A DNA stretch of 64,000 bases, from NCBI GenBank assembly GCA_965279405.1, contig OZ257157.1:5022001-5086000 (forward strand). The letters run 5' to 3'. Below the pieces are notes generated by a model that had not been told where the DNA came from, made no database searches, and saw only the letters and a program-made list of their open reading frames with translations. How positions within the stretch are numbered: position 1 is the stretch's first letter; each line of letters begins with the position of its first letter. The stretch is from CBDDIP01 sp965279405. GTDB lineage: Bacteria; Actinomycetota; Acidimicrobiia; Acidimicrobiales; Ilumatobacteraceae. Made by a program: the position numbers and the translations under genes. Shown piece by piece: positions 52,709 through 62,012 of the stretch.

Positions 52709-53845
52709 TCAGTCGAGCGCGGCGTAGGTGGCGCGGATCAGGGCTTCACTGCGTGGACCGCCGATGATGCCGGCCTCCATCTTGTTCATCATGTAGGCGA
52801 TGGTCATCCGCCGATCGAGGTCGTTGATCACCATCGAGCCACCCCATCCGCCCCAGAAGCAGATGCGCGAATCGGGCAGGTAGGGGAACGCCTCGGGGTA
52901 CGGCAGCGCGTAGCCGACGCCCCAGCGCAGCGGGATGCCGAGGCAGAGGTCGACGCCTTTCGACTGCTCCTCGAAGATCACGTCGAGCGTCGACGGCGAC
53001 AGCAGGCGCACGCCGTCGACCTCGCCGCCGTTGGACACGATCGACTGGATCCGTGCCACGGACCGGGCGTTGCCCTGACCGTTCGCCGCACCGATCTCGG
53101 CGCGGCGCCACTCGGAGGTCCACGGGTTGGTCGGATCGACAGCGGGGCCGGTGAAGAACTTGAATGCCGGACTGCTCTGATCCATCGCGTCCATGTCGAA
53201 GTCGAGTGGCGGAGGCGGCACGACGTTGGAGACGCGGGCGTCGTGCGACGGATCGAGTCCGATGTGGAAGTCGGCGCCGAGCGGACCGGCGATCTCCTCG
53301 GCGAAGAACGTTCCGAGCGATCGTCCCGTGATCCGGCGGATGACCTCGCCGACGAGGTGGCCCTGGTTGATGCCGTGGTACCCCGACGCCGTGCCCGGCT
53401 CCCACCACGGCGCCTGGGCGGCGAGCATCGTCACCGAGCGCTCGGGGTCGTAGACGTCGGCCATCTCGACGGGCGGGTCCCACCCGGCCACGCCGGACGT
53501 GTGCGAGAGCAGGTGGCGCACCTCGATGGCGTCCTTGCCGTTGGCCGCGAACTCGGGCCAGTAGCGAGCCACCGGTGCGTGGACGTCGAGCTCGCCACGA
53601 TCGACGAGGACGAGCGCGGCCAGCGCTGTCATCGTCTTGGTCGTCGACCAGACGTTGGTGATGGTGTCGGCTTGCCACGGCTGGGTGCGCGCCGGATCGG
53701 TCCAGCCGCCCCAGATGTCCACCACCGGTTCGCCATCGATGACCACCGCCACGGACGCTCCGAGGTCGTCGCCGGCCTCGATGCTCGCCTCCAACAGCTC
53801 GCCCAAACGGGCGAAGCGATCGTCACTGGTTCCCTGGATCGTCAT
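52709..53845 (-). CDS. Serine hydrolase, beta-lactamase class C/EstB family
   Basis: A 378-residue cytosolic protein of the class C beta-lactamase/esterase fold: WSTTKTMTAL (SxxK; catalytic Ser and Lys), HLLSHTSGVAGWD, SGYHGINQG (Tyr) and a C-terminal WGGWGGS, which stands where KTG or HTG sits in lactamases. Such proteins hydrolyse esters or peptides. No signal peptide is visible. The ATG overlaps the LivF stop as ATGA and has AGGAGG before it, so it belongs to the ABC-transporter operon. A role in processing an imported ester or amide is inferred. Confidence 0.82.
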   Translation of the reverse strand: MTIQGTSDDRFARLGELLEASIEAGDDLGASVAVVIDGEPVVDIWGGWTDPARTQPWQADTITNVWSTTKTMTALAALVLVDRGELDVHAPVARYWPEFAANGKDAIEVRHLLSHTSGVAGWDPPVEMADVYDPERSVTMLAAQAPWWEPGTASGYHGINQGHLVGEVIRRITGRSLGTFFAEEIAGPLGADFHIGLDPSHDARVSNVVPPPPLDFDMDAMDQSSPAFKFFTGPAVDPTNPWTSEWRRAEIGAANGQGNARSVARIQSIVSNGGEVDGVRLLSPSTLDVIFEEQSKGVDLCLGIPLRWGVGYALPYPEAFPYLPDSRICFWGGWGGSMVINDLDRRMTIAYMMNKMEAGIIGGPRSEALIRATYAALD

Positions 53846-54615
53846 GTCGTTGCCTCCTGGCTCGTGAAAGGAATGATCTCGCGTTCGACCTCGTCCGCAG
53901 CGGACCGGCGACGGTGTCCGTCGAGGTAGCTGCGCGCCAGCTCGTCACGGTCGCCGCCCAGCTCGAGTGCCGATCCGGCGAGCGTGACCTCGCCACGGCA
54001 GAGCACGTACCCGCGGTCGGCGATGGACAGGGCGGCCTGGACGTGCTGTTCGACGAGCAGGACCGCGACACCGGCGTCGTCGGCGATGCGGCGAACGATC
54101 GGCAAGAGCTGTGCGACGATGATCGGCGCCAGCCCGAGGCTCATCTCGTCGACCATGAGGACCTTCGGGTCGGCGATGAGCTTGCACCCGAACGCGAGCA
54201 TCTGCTGCTCGCCGCCCGACAGCAGCCCGGCTCGGCGGCCCATGAGCGCATCGAGCACGGGGAACCAGTCGAGCACGTCGGCAGTGGTGACCGAGCTGCG
54301 CGAGTGGCGGTGCAGTCGCAGGTTCTCGGCGACGGTCAGTTGGAACAGGACACCGCGATCCTCGGGCAGCAGGCCCAGGCCGCGGCGTGCCAGCAGGTGC
54401 GGTGCGACGCCCGCTGCGGGGGCGCCGAGCACGTCGATGTCGCCACCGAGGCACGGGAGCAGACCGGCGATCGTCATCAACGTCGTCGTCTTTCCGGCGC
54501 CGTTCGCGCCGAGCAGTGCGACGACCTCGCCCGCGTCGACGTGGAGGTCGATGCCGCGCACGACGGGCACGCCGGCGTGACCGGCAACCAGCCCGCGGAC
54601 GGCGATCGCGCTCAC
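53842..54615 (-). CDS. livF: Branched-chain amino acid-type ABC transporter ATPase LivF
   Basis: A 257-residue ATPase: Walker A LGANGAGKTTTLM, LLPEDRGVLFQLTVAENL, signature LSGGEQQML, Walker B VLMVDEMSLGLAP and the switch His in LLVEQHV. The LPEDRG and LSGGEQQML segments are of the LivF subtype. The GTG start overlaps the stop of the LivHMG fusion gene as GTGA; its own stop overlaps the serine hydrolase start. It energises import with the LivG part of the fusion. Confidence 0.92.
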   Translation of the reverse strand: MSAIAVRGLVAGHAGVPVVRGIDLHVDAGEVVALLGANGAGKTTTLMTIAGLLPCLGGDIDVLGAPAAGVAPHLLARRGLGLLPEDRGVLFQLTVAENLRLHRHSRSSVTTADVLDWFPVLDALMGRRAGLLSGGEQQMLAFGCKLIADPKVLMVDEMSLGLAPIIVAQLLPIVRRIADDAGVAVLLVEQHVQAALSIADRGYVLCRGEVTLAGSALELGGDRDELARSYLDGHRRRSAADEVEREIIPFTSQEATT

Positions 54616-57389
54616 GCCGCCACCGTTGCGCCGAGGTAGGCGGTGAGCACGGCGTCGCTGGCGCGGATCTCGGCGGGCGTTCCTTCGGCGATGATCCGGC
54701 CGAAGTCGAGCACGTAGAGGTAGTCGCACACCTCCAGGACCAGGCCCATGTCGTGGTCGACGAGCAGCACGGCGATGCCTGCGTCCGCGATGTCGTGCAG
54801 GCGTTCCCCCAACGCCACGCTCTCGGCGGTGTCGAGGCCGGCGGCTGGCTCGTCCATCATGATCAGTCGTGGCCGGCGCGCCAGCGCGCGGGCGACGCCG
54901 ACGAGCTTCTGCTGACCGAGCGAGAGCGTCGACGGCTCGGCTTCGGCCACACCACTGAGCCCCATGAGCTCGAGCGCTTGGTCGATGGCCTGCCGTTCGC
55001 CGCGCCGACGCGGCGCGATCAGATCGCGCGCGAGCTCGCCGAGCGTTCCCGGCTCGCTGGCGACCTGGAGGTTCTCGGCGACGGTGAGATCGGTGAACAG
55101 CTCCACCGATTGCCACGTCCGCACCAGCCCGGCGCCGGCACGACGATGCGGCGCGAGGTGGTCGAGGCGTTCGCCGTCGAAGGTCAGCGCGCCGCTGGCG
55201 GGCACGAACCCGGACAGGGCGTCGATGAGCGTCGTCTTGCCGGCGCCGTTCGGCCCGATCAGCCCGACGATCTGTCCCTCGCGCACTCGCACGCTCACCC
55301 GGTCGTTGGCCTGCACGCCGCCGAAGCGCACGCTGATGCCGTCGGCACGCAACACGATGGGTGCGTCGTCGAGGACGCGACGGGGGGCAGTTCGATGCGC
55401 CACGGGCGTCGAGGTCGATCCGACCATCATCCCGGCAGGCTGCGGCGATCCGAGTCGGCGCCGCATCTGCGCGAACTGGTCGCGCATCGCCCCTGCGATG
55501 CCCTCCTGGTTGAACAGCGCGGTGACCACGAGGCTGAAGCCGGCGAACACGCCGTAGCTGTTGCCGAGGCCGAGCAAGCGGTCGCCGAGCACGAACCCGA
55601 TGCCGAGGGGTGCGAACATGCCGGCGACCAGAGCCCCGGCGATGGATGTGATCCCGCCCAAGTAGGCGAAGGCGAGCATGGACAGCCCGACGAGCGCACT
55701 GAAGCTGTCCGCCGAGAGCTGGCCACGGCTGTAGCCGATCAACGCCCCGCCCAGGCCGGCGAGGAACGACGCCAGTGCGAAGGCGAGGAGCTTGGTCGCC
55801 GCGACGTCGATCGCGACGGATGCAGCAGCCCGCTCGTTCGAGCGCACTGCGAGGAACCGTCTGCCGGTGGCGCCACGCGCGATGTTGCCGACCAGCACCG
55901 CGGCGACGGTGGCGAGCACCAGCACGACCATGCCGAACTGCCACCGAGCGACGTCACGACCCTGGCGGATCGCGAGGTCGAGCCCGAACAGCGTCGGATC
56001 GCTGATCGGGCTTCCCGACGACGACGTGAAGCGAGGGTTGCGGAACACGAACCGCTCGAGTGCGACAGCACCGGCCAACGTGACGACGGCGAGCTGCACA
56101 CCACGGATGCGCAACGCGGGAACGCCGATCAGGACGCCGAGCACAGCCGCCGCGAGCGCGGCGATGAAGATCGAGAACGGGAACGGCACGCCGGCGCCAT
56201 GCGTGACACGCGACAGGGTGAAGCCGGCAGCGCCGGCGAGCGCTGCCTGCGCCAGCGAGATCTGACCGACGAGCCCGGTCAGCAGCACGAGCGACAGCAT
56301 GATGATGCTGACGATCAAGCTGGTGATGATCCCGAACCGGTAGGTGCCACTGGTGAGGAGGATCGCCGCGGCACCCGCGGCGACGAGGGCGGCGATCACC
56401 GCCGGCCGGTTCCGCGGCCGTACCACTCGCGGGAGTCGCGGCGTCGCGGCGCTGCCTCGCGTCGGCAACCGATCGCCGAGCACGAACAGTGCAACGACGA
56501 TCACGACGAACGGCACGGCATCCGGCAGGCCGGTCACCGCCCACGTCGGCCACCACGGGCGGCTCGTCAGGAACGTGACGATCGATTGGAACGAACCGAG
56601 CGCCAGCGCCGCGGCCACGGTCAACGGGATCGATTGGAAGCGACCCAGCAGCGCTGCCGCGAGCGCCGGCACGATCGCCAGCGAGTAGGTCACCGGACTC
56701 AGCACGGTGATCGGTGCCACGAGGATGCCGATGGCACCGGCGATCGCGCTCGACAGCACCCACGTGCTGCCAGCGAGCAGCTGCGGGGAGTACCGCGCCA
56801 AGGAAGCAGCGCGCTCGCTCTCGGCCGCGGCGCGCGTTGCCAGGCCGAACCGGGTGAACCGGAGGGTGGCCGACACCGCCGTCGCCACCAGCACGACGAC
56901 GAGGAGCAGCCACAGGCGGTCTCTCGGGAAGTCGGCGTCGCCGATCGTCAGCGGCTCGGCCGGAAGGATCGACGCCACCGGCCGGCTCGCTGTCCCGAAC
57001 TGCAGCGCGGTGAGCGATTGCAGGAGGAGCAACAAGCCGACCGAGGCGACCACTTTGGCGAGCACCGGCGCCGACCGAAGCGGTCGGAACACGAGGACGT
57101 GCACGGCGAACCCGATGACCGCACACGACAGCACGCCGAGCCCGAACGCAACGATGAACGGCACGTCATCTGCGAGGTGGACCCGATGCGGGATGCCGAC
57201 GACGGGCAGCACGAGATCGCCGCGCTTGCGGAGATCGGCGTACACGTAGGCACCCCACATCGCCATCGCCCCGGTCGCGAAGTTGATCACGCCGGTGCCG
57301 CGGAACGTGATGACAACACCCATCGCGATCGCCGCGTACAGGGCGCCGAAGCCGAGGCCGATCAGCGCGAAGACGATGTACTGGTCCAT
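54612..57389 (-). CDS. Fused ABC transporter: LivH permease - LivM permease - LivG ATPase
   Basis: A 925-residue single polypeptide carrying three subunits normally made separately. Residues 1-300 are a LivH-type permease (IVFALIGLGFGALYAAIAMG, TGVINFATGAMAM). Residues about 308-650 are a LivM-type permease (LVSIIMLSLVLLTGLVGQISLAQAAL, YLGGITSIAGALVAG, FNQEGIAG). Residues about 672-925 are a LivG ATPase with Walker A GPNGAGKTTL, signature LSLGQQKLVGVARAL, Walker B RLIMMDEPAAGL and the LLVDHDM His. Linkers are Arg/Pro-rich. One fused chain could give a monomeric transporter needing only LivF and LivK. The start ATG at 57389 is 32 bases after livK. Substrate specificity is unproven. Confidence 0.92.
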   Translation of the reverse strand: MDQYIVFALIGLGFGALYAAIAMGVVITFRGTGVINFATGAMAMWGAYVYADLRKRGDLVLPVVGIPHRVHLADDVPFIVAFGLGVLSCAVIGFAVHVLVFRPLRSAPVLAKVVASVGLLLLLQSLTALQFGTASRPVASILPAEPLTIGDADFPRDRLWLLLVVVLVATAVSATLRFTRFGLATRAAAESERAASLARYSPQLLAGSTWVLSSAIAGAIGILVAPITVLSPVTYSLAIVPALAAALLGRFQSIPLTVAAALALGSFQSIVTFLTSRPWWPTWAVTGLPDAVPFVVIVVALFVLGDRLPTRGSAATPRLPRVVRPRNRPAVIAALVAAGAAAILLTSGTYRFGIITSLIVSIIMLSLVLLTGLVGQISLAQAALAGAAGFTLSRVTHGAGVPFPFSIFIAALAAAVLGVLIGVPALRIRGVQLAVVTLAGAVALERFVFRNPRFTSSSGSPISDPTLFGLDLAIRQGRDVARWQFGMVVLVLATVAAVLVGNIARGATGRRFLAVRSNERAAASVAIDVAATKLLAFALASFLAGLGGALIGYSRGQLSADSFSALVGLSMLAFAYLGGITSIAGALVAGMFAPLGIGFVLGDRLLGLGNSYGVFAGFSLVVTALFNQEGIAGAMRDQFAQMRRRLGSPQPAGMMVGSTSTPVAHRTAPRRVLDDAPIVLRADGISVRFGGVQANDRVSVRVREGQIVGLIGPNGAGKTTLIDALSGFVPASGALTFDGERLDHLAPHRRAGAGLVRTWQSVELFTDLTVAENLQVASEPGTLGELARDLIAPRRRGERQAIDQALELMGLSGVAEAEPSTLSLGQQKLVGVARALARRPRLIMMDEPAAGLDTAESVALGERLHDIADAGIAVLLVDHDMGLVLEVCDYLYVLDFGRIIAEGTPAEIRASDAVLTAYLGATVAA

Positions 57390-57421
57390 GGTTCCCCCGA
57401 TCCCACTGGCTCAGCGGACGC

Positions 57422-58726
57422 TCAGGCCTGCGACCTGGCATAGGCGTCGAAGAAGTCGATGACGTTGGTGCGCACGAGCGAGCCGTCGTCTGCCTGTTCG
57501 GTCTGGAACACGCCGAGCGTGGCGGTGCAGTTCGACTTCGAGGACGGCCACGGCGCGTCTGCGCAGTGCAGGTCGGGTCCGAACCACCCCGGGATCGCCA
57601 CGTGCTCGGCCAGCTGCGCCTCGATCGAAGCCGGCGTGATGTCGCCGGGCACCGCTTCGAGCACGCTGCGCAGCTCCATCCACGCACTGAACGGCCACGT
57701 CGCGTAGCCCTCGGCGTACTTCGACTCGCCAGCGGCGTCCATGGCCGCGACGTAGTCGTCGAGCCGTTGGGCGATCTCGGCCGGGGCCGACGCCCTGGTG
57801 CTCGGCATGTGCGAGCCGAGCAGCGTGTAGATGCCCACCGAGTCGTCGCCGAGCTCGGCCATGAACGCGTTGCACGCGCCGGCCACGACCGCGCCCTCGA
57901 AGTTGGCGGCGCGAGCGGCGGAGACCTCGCCGATGCAACCACCCTCGGACAGCTGGCCCCAGATCATCCCGGCACCGCCGGCCTTCGCCGTTGCGACGGC
58001 GGCCGTCCAATCCGGAGCGGCAGCGTCGACCGGGATCACCTGCAGCTCGACGCCGAGCTGCTCGCCGAGCGGCACGACGACGTTGTTGGCGAAGTCCTCC
58101 GCCGACGGGCTCTGCTCGTAGACGACCGCCACCTTGGTGATGCCGAGCTGCTCGGCGAGTGCGAACGCACCCATCGCGAACGCGTCGCTGGCGGTGTGCA
58201 GGAGGTAGGAACCGTCGGCGTTCGACTGCGCCGAGCCCCAGTTGTTCGTCGTGATGTACGGGATCCCGGCCTCCTGGTACACGGGCAACGCGGCATCGGA
58301 AGCGAGGTCGATCGCGGTGTAGGCGAGCGCGACGTTGGCCTCGACGAGCTGGTTGGCGCAGTCGATCGACGACTCAGGGGTGAGGTCGGTGCTGCACGAC
58401 ACCACGTCGAGCTTCGCCCCGTTGATGCCACCCGACGCGTTGATCTGATCGATCGCCAGCTGCGCGCCGACGCGGAACTCGGGGAAGGCGTACGGCCCGG
58501 CGTCCATGTTGACGAGACCGACCTTGATCGTCTGCCCGGTGCGATCCGGTCCAGAGGCCGACGTGCCATCGGGCGCGGGTGTCGACGCTGCGGTCGTGTC
58601 GCCCGTGCTCGGCGCGTTCGTCGCCGCAGGTGTGCCGGTCGTGTCGTCGTCGCTGCCACACGCGACGGCGAGCAGTGCTGTCGCGGCGAGCACCGCTCGC
58701 AGCCGCATCTTCGATCGAGCTCTCAT
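57422..58726 (-). CDS. livK: ABC transporter substrate-binding lipoprotein, LivK family
   Basis: A 434-residue type I periplasmic-binding protein. The lipobox LLAVACGS anchors it; a Thr/Ala/Pro linker follows (residues 20-60), then the LivK-like fold: IKVGLVNMDAGPYAFPEFRVGAQLAIDQINASGGINGAKLDVV, ECANQLVEANVAL-like CANQLVEANVA, and YATWPFSAWMEL. It captures a small amino acid or amide outside the membrane and feeds the fused transporter. AAGGGGGA precedes the ATG at 58726. The short gene upstream overlaps the start by ATGA. Confidence 0.92.
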   Translation of the reverse strand: MRARSKMRLRAVLAATALLAVACGSDDDTTGTPAATNAPSTGDTTAASTPAPDGTSASGPDRTGQTIKVGLVNMDAGPYAFPEFRVGAQLAIDQINASGGINGAKLDVVSCSTDLTPESSIDCANQLVEANVALAYTAIDLASDAALPVYQEAGIPYITTNNWGSAQSNADGSYLLHTASDAFAMGAFALAEQLGITKVAVVYEQSPSAEDFANNVVVPLGEQLGVELQVIPVDAAAPDWTAAVATAKAGGAGMIWGQLSEGGCIGEVSAARAANFEGAVVAGACNAFMAELGDDSVGIYTLLGSHMPSTRASAPAEIAQRLDDYVAAMDAAGESKYAEGYATWPFSAWMELRSVLEAVPGDITPASIEAQLAEHVAIPGWFGPDLHCADAPWPSSKSNCTATLGVFQTEQADDGSLVRTNVIDFFDAYARSQA

Positions 58727-58935
58727 CGTGTTCCCCCTTGTGCACGGTCCGGTCGCGGACGAGTGCTGTCGTCGGACGGAGAGGCGTGGATCGATCGTTC
58801 GAGGATCGACAGGAGCTGCACCCAGCCGACGAACGGCGTCAGCGCGCCGCCGTCGATGCGCAACGATCCGGACACCCCGGCCGAGTCGTCGTGCTGCTGC
58901 TTCGGTGCGAGCTCCAGCTCGATCCGCGTTCCCAT
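58723..58935 (-). CDS. Small hypothetical protein at head of the Liv operon
   Basis: A 70-residue protein starting MGTRIELELAPKQQHDD. A GGAG site stands 7 bases before the ATG at 58935, and the stop overlaps the LivK start as ATGA. The core GSLRIDGGALTPFVGWVQLLSILE resembles short actinobacterial proteins with a hydrophobic PFxGWxxLLxxLE end; the rest is charged. No signal or membrane segment. Position suggests a transporter-linked role, function unknown. It is short enough that it could be missed; the evidence is the coupling and the RBS. Confidence 0.55.
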   Translation of the reverse strand: MGTRIELELAPKQQHDDSAGVSGSLRIDGGALTPFVGWVQLLSILERSIHASPSDDSTRPRPDRAQGGTR

Positions 58936-59006
58936 CGCTCCACACACCCCCAGTGGCGAGAACCGCCACGAGACGGCAGCTTGCGCGTTCCGCACACGCA
59001 GCGGGA

Positions 59007-59022
59007 GTAGGGATCGCCCTGC
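59007..59022. promoter_or_regulatory. Imperfect inverted repeat GTAGGGATCGCCCTGC upstream of the Liv operon and LuxR gene
   Basis: Arms GTAGGG and CCCTGC pair with one mismatch around ATCG. Together with the perfect site 60 bases away it may be an operator of the divergent LuxR regulator. Confidence 0.35.
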
Positions 59023-59066
59023 GCGACCCCCACGGGTTCGCCGACGAACCCAGTCTGAGCTGGGGT

Positions 59067-59081
59067 GTAGGGGTCCCCTAC
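59067..59081. promoter_or_regulatory. Perfect palindrome GTAGGGG-T-CCCCTAC
   Basis: Seven-base arms with a single central base, between the Liv operon and the LuxR-type gene. It resembles operator sequences of LuxR-type regulators that bind GGG...CCC dyads; the assignment is inference. Confidence 0.5.
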
Positions 59082-59138
59082 GCGGCGGATCCGGTAGTGT
59101 CCTCCAGGTCCGGCCGTCGATCGACGTGAGGGGAACGG

Positions 59139-61967
59139 ATGCAGACGCTCAACGAGAAGGCCATCTCGATCGGCCAGCAGCTCATCGGCCGCGACGCGCA
59201 CGTTGCCGAGCTCCTGGCCGAATTCAAGCGCGCCGCAGCGGGGCACGGTTCGATGGCCTTGATCCGCGGCGACGGCGGCATCGGAAAGTCGCGGTTGGCC
59301 AACGAGGTCCTCGCCCGCGTGGCGCCGATGGGCGCTGTCGTGATGATCGGGCACGCCGCGTCCGCAGACCGCGGCACGCCCTACGCGCTCGTGCGCGACC
59401 TGCTCGGCAACGTGCCACGCGATGCGCCCGCCGACGTCGTCGATCGAACGCGACGGTTGGCCGATCTCATCGAGATCGGCGATCCACAGGACCGCAGTGG
59501 CGCGCGGCCGCACGCACTGTTGAGCGCTGTCGTGGAGCTGATCGAGCGGATCACCGATCGCGATCCCCTCGTCATGGTGTGGGAAGACCTCCATGCCGCC
59601 GACGCCGATTCGCTGTCGTTGTTCATGCGGCTCGCCCGGCAGCTCTCGGCTCGGCGGGCGTTGCTGATCGGATCGATGCGCGAGCGCAGTGGGGCCGAGA
59701 CCGCTGAGCTCGATCGCCTCGTCGAGCAGTTGGAGCTCGATGGGCGCGGCATCGTCGTCGACGTCGGGCCGCTGGACCGCAGCGACGTCCACGCACTGGT
59801 CGCGCAGGTCATCGGTGTCAGCCCCGACCAGTCGATCGTCGACCTCGTGTTCGAGTCCAGCCGCGGCAACCCGTTCTTCGCCACCGAGACCGCGCGATCG
59901 CTGGTCGCTTCGTCGAGCGTCGCCCTCGACGGCGGCAAGGCGCGGCTGCTGGAGCACCAACCGGTGCTGCGGCCGCGCACCGCGCTCGTGCATCGCTTCT
60001 TCCAGGTCGGCAGCAACGACGCACACGTCGCGCGGATCATCTCCGCGTTCGGACGGGTGTCGGTGCGGCAGCTGGCGCTCGTCGCATCCATCGCCAAGCT
60101 GCCCGAGGGCGACACGACCGGATGCTTCGATCGACTCGTTGCCGAGCAGCTGCTGGTGCGCGTCGGCGACGACCGATTCGAGTTCGCCCACAGCATCCTG
60201 CGCGAGGCGCTGTACGACGACGTCGGCCCGGGCGAGCAGCGGCGCCTGCACCAGTTGATCGCCGACAGCCTTCGCCGCGAACGCGATCGCGGGGTGGCGG
60301 TCGACGTCACCGATCTCGCTCGGCACGTGTCGCTGTCTGCCGACCCCGGCGACGAAGCGGCCGCGGCGATCCTCGCCGAAGCCGGGCGAGCCACCGCACG
60401 AACTGCGCCGCTCGTCTCGGCGCGCTGGTTCGAACGATGCGCGCAGCTGCTGCCGGTCGACTCGCCGACGCGCACGACGATCACCGCGTCACAGGCAGCT
60501 GCGATGTTCCGCGCCTCGCGTCCGCGGGCGGCGGCGCGGCTGGGGAGAGCGGCGCTCGAACACCTGCCCGCGGGGGCGGCCCGCTCGCGCACGCTGGCAG
60601 AGACCGTCAACAGCCTCTACATCTGCGGTGAGCTGCGCCTGGCCGGTGAGGTCCTCGACGACGAGGAGCGGCGCGCCGGTGGGCTCGACGGACCCTTGCT
60701 GGCGCAGCGAGCCCACTTCCGCACCGAGCTCGGCGAGCGCTTCGACGCCGAGCCGGACCACGCCGCGACGCACCCCGGCGCAACCGCTGCGGAGACGGCC
60801 AACATGATGACGCACGACCTGCACCGCGCCGGTCTGTGCGGCGACGGCGTCACGGTCGACAAGCTCTTCGACGACCTCGAGCGCCTCGGTCCGGCGACCT
60901 CGCGACAGACGCAGATCAGCACGCTGGGGGCGATCGCCACCGAAGCGGCGTTCCTCACCGATGTCGAGCGGGCGCAGCGCGTGCTCGCTGCCGCGGCCGC
61001 GTTGCGCGTGAACGATCGCAGCGTCAGCTTCGGCGCGCAGATCGAGACCGCCGAGGTGCTGCTCGGCTTCCAGCTCGGCCAGTGGGACGACGTCATGGCA
61101 CGTGTGCCCGACCTCGCCTGGGAGCTCGAGCACACCGAGACCATCGAGCTGAACGGCATCATCCAGCACGTCGTCTGCGAGATCCATCTCGAGCGCGGCG
61201 AGACGAAGCAGGCTGCCGAGGTGGCTGCCGGCTTCCGCTGGCACATCGAGGCGGTGCGCCAGCGCGTCTGCGCCACCATCGGCAAGGTCGCACTCGCACA
61301 GGGCGACATCACCGGTGCTCGTACGGTCCTCACGGCAGCGCTCGACGACATCGACGCGAGCGGTCTGCGCTACGGCCTCGACATCCTCCTCGAATCACTG
61401 ATCGACGCCTGCCTCGCCGCAGGCGATCGGGATGCTGCGGAGGCCCGGCTCGATCAACTGGAATCAGAAGCTCGCCGTTGGCCCCGACCGCTCTGCGTGA
61501 TCCGGGCCCAGCTCGCCGCAGCGAGGGTTCGCGGCGACGCCGATGCCGCGCGTGCCGCGGCACAGAGCGCTGCCTCGCTCGGACTGACCTTCCATCACGC
61601 GCAGGCGCTGCTGCTGCTCGGCACGCTCGGCGATGACGCATCTCGTGACCTGACCACCGCGCATCAGATCTTCGATCAACTCGGCGCGCTGCCGTGGCGA
61701 CAGCGTGCCGCCGCCGAGCTCCGCGCTCGGCGAGCGACCGTGCCTCGCCGATCGGCCGATGACGCCGGGCTCACCGACACCGAGGCGGCGCTGGCCAAGC
61801 TCGTCAGCGCCGGCATGAGCAACCGCGACATCGCGGCGACGATGCACTACAGCGTCAAGACCGTCGAGGTCTACCTCACCCGGCTCTACGCCAAGACAGG
61901 CTGCCGCTCGCGCATCGAGCTGGCCCGCGCCGTCGACCGCGGCGACATCCCGCTCCCCCATCCGTGA
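59139..61967 (+). CDS. Large ATP-binding LuxR-family regulator (LAL type)
   Basis: A 942-residue regulator. An N-terminal AAA/STAND ATPase has Walker A GDGGIGKS (44-51) and a Walker B-like LVMVWEDLHAADAD. A long tetratricopeptide-like helical middle contains ECAQLLP-type repeats. A C-terminal LuxR helix-turn-helix reads LTDTEAALAKLVSAGMSNRDIAATMHYSVKTVEVYLTRLYAKTGCRSR. A GAGGGG site precedes the ATG. LAL regulators bind an inducer and switch on neighbouring pathways; here the divergent Liv-type operon is the likely target. A TAGTGT box lies at 59095-59100. Confidence 0.9.
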   Translation: MQTLNEKAISIGQQLIGRDAHVAELLAEFKRAAAGHGSMALIRGDGGIGKSRLANEVLARVAPMGAVVMIGHAASADRGTPYALVRDLLGNVPRDAPADVVDRTRRLADLIEIGDPQDRSGARPHALLSAVVELIERITDRDPLVMVWEDLHAADADSLSLFMRLARQLSARRALLIGSMRERSGAETAELDRLVEQLELDGRGIVVDVGPLDRSDVHALVAQVIGVSPDQSIVDLVFESSRGNPFFATETARSLVASSSVALDGGKARLLEHQPVLRPRTALVHRFFQVGSNDAHVARIISAFGRVSVRQLALVASIAKLPEGDTTGCFDRLVAEQLLVRVGDDRFEFAHSILREALYDDVGPGEQRRLHQLIADSLRRERDRGVAVDVTDLARHVSLSADPGDEAAAAILAEAGRATARTAPLVSARWFERCAQLLPVDSPTRTTITASQAAAMFRASRPRAAARLGRAALEHLPAGAARSRTLAETVNSLYICGELRLAGEVLDDEERRAGGLDGPLLAQRAHFRTELGERFDAEPDHAATHPGATAAETANMMTHDLHRAGLCGDGVTVDKLFDDLERLGPATSRQTQISTLGAIATEAAFLTDVERAQRVLAAAAALRVNDRSVSFGAQIETAEVLLGFQLGQWDDVMARVPDLAWELEHTETIELNGIIQHVVCEIHLERGETKQAAEVAAGFRWHIEAVRQRVCATIGKVALAQGDITGARTVLTAALDDIDASGLRYGLDILLESLIDACLAAGDRDAAEARLDQLESEARRWPRPLCVIRAQLAAARVRGDADAARAAAQSAASLGLTFHHAQALLLLGTLGDDASRDLTTAHQIFDQLGALPWRQRAAAELRARRATVPRRSADDAGLTDTEAALAKLVSAGMSNRDIAATMHYSVKTVEVYLTRLYAKTGCRSRIELARAVDRGDIPLPHP

Positions 61968-61988
61968 CCCAGCGCCGTCCGGTGGCGG

Positions 61989-61994
61989 TAGCCT
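61989..61994 (+). promoter_or_regulatory. -10-like hexamer TAGCCT upstream of tmRNA
   Basis: TAGCCT ends 18 nt before the tmRNA 5' end, near the expected distance for a start a little upstream of the mature end. Same hexamer as before tRNA-Leu and clpP. Confidence 0.4.
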
Positions 61995-62012
61995 GGCGCT
62001 TCGCTTTCACAC

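Noticed and set aside
54387..57443. 1018-residue open frame opposite the Liv fusion
   Set aside because: Shadow of the LivHMG gene with Arg/Glu/His low complexity and no motifs.
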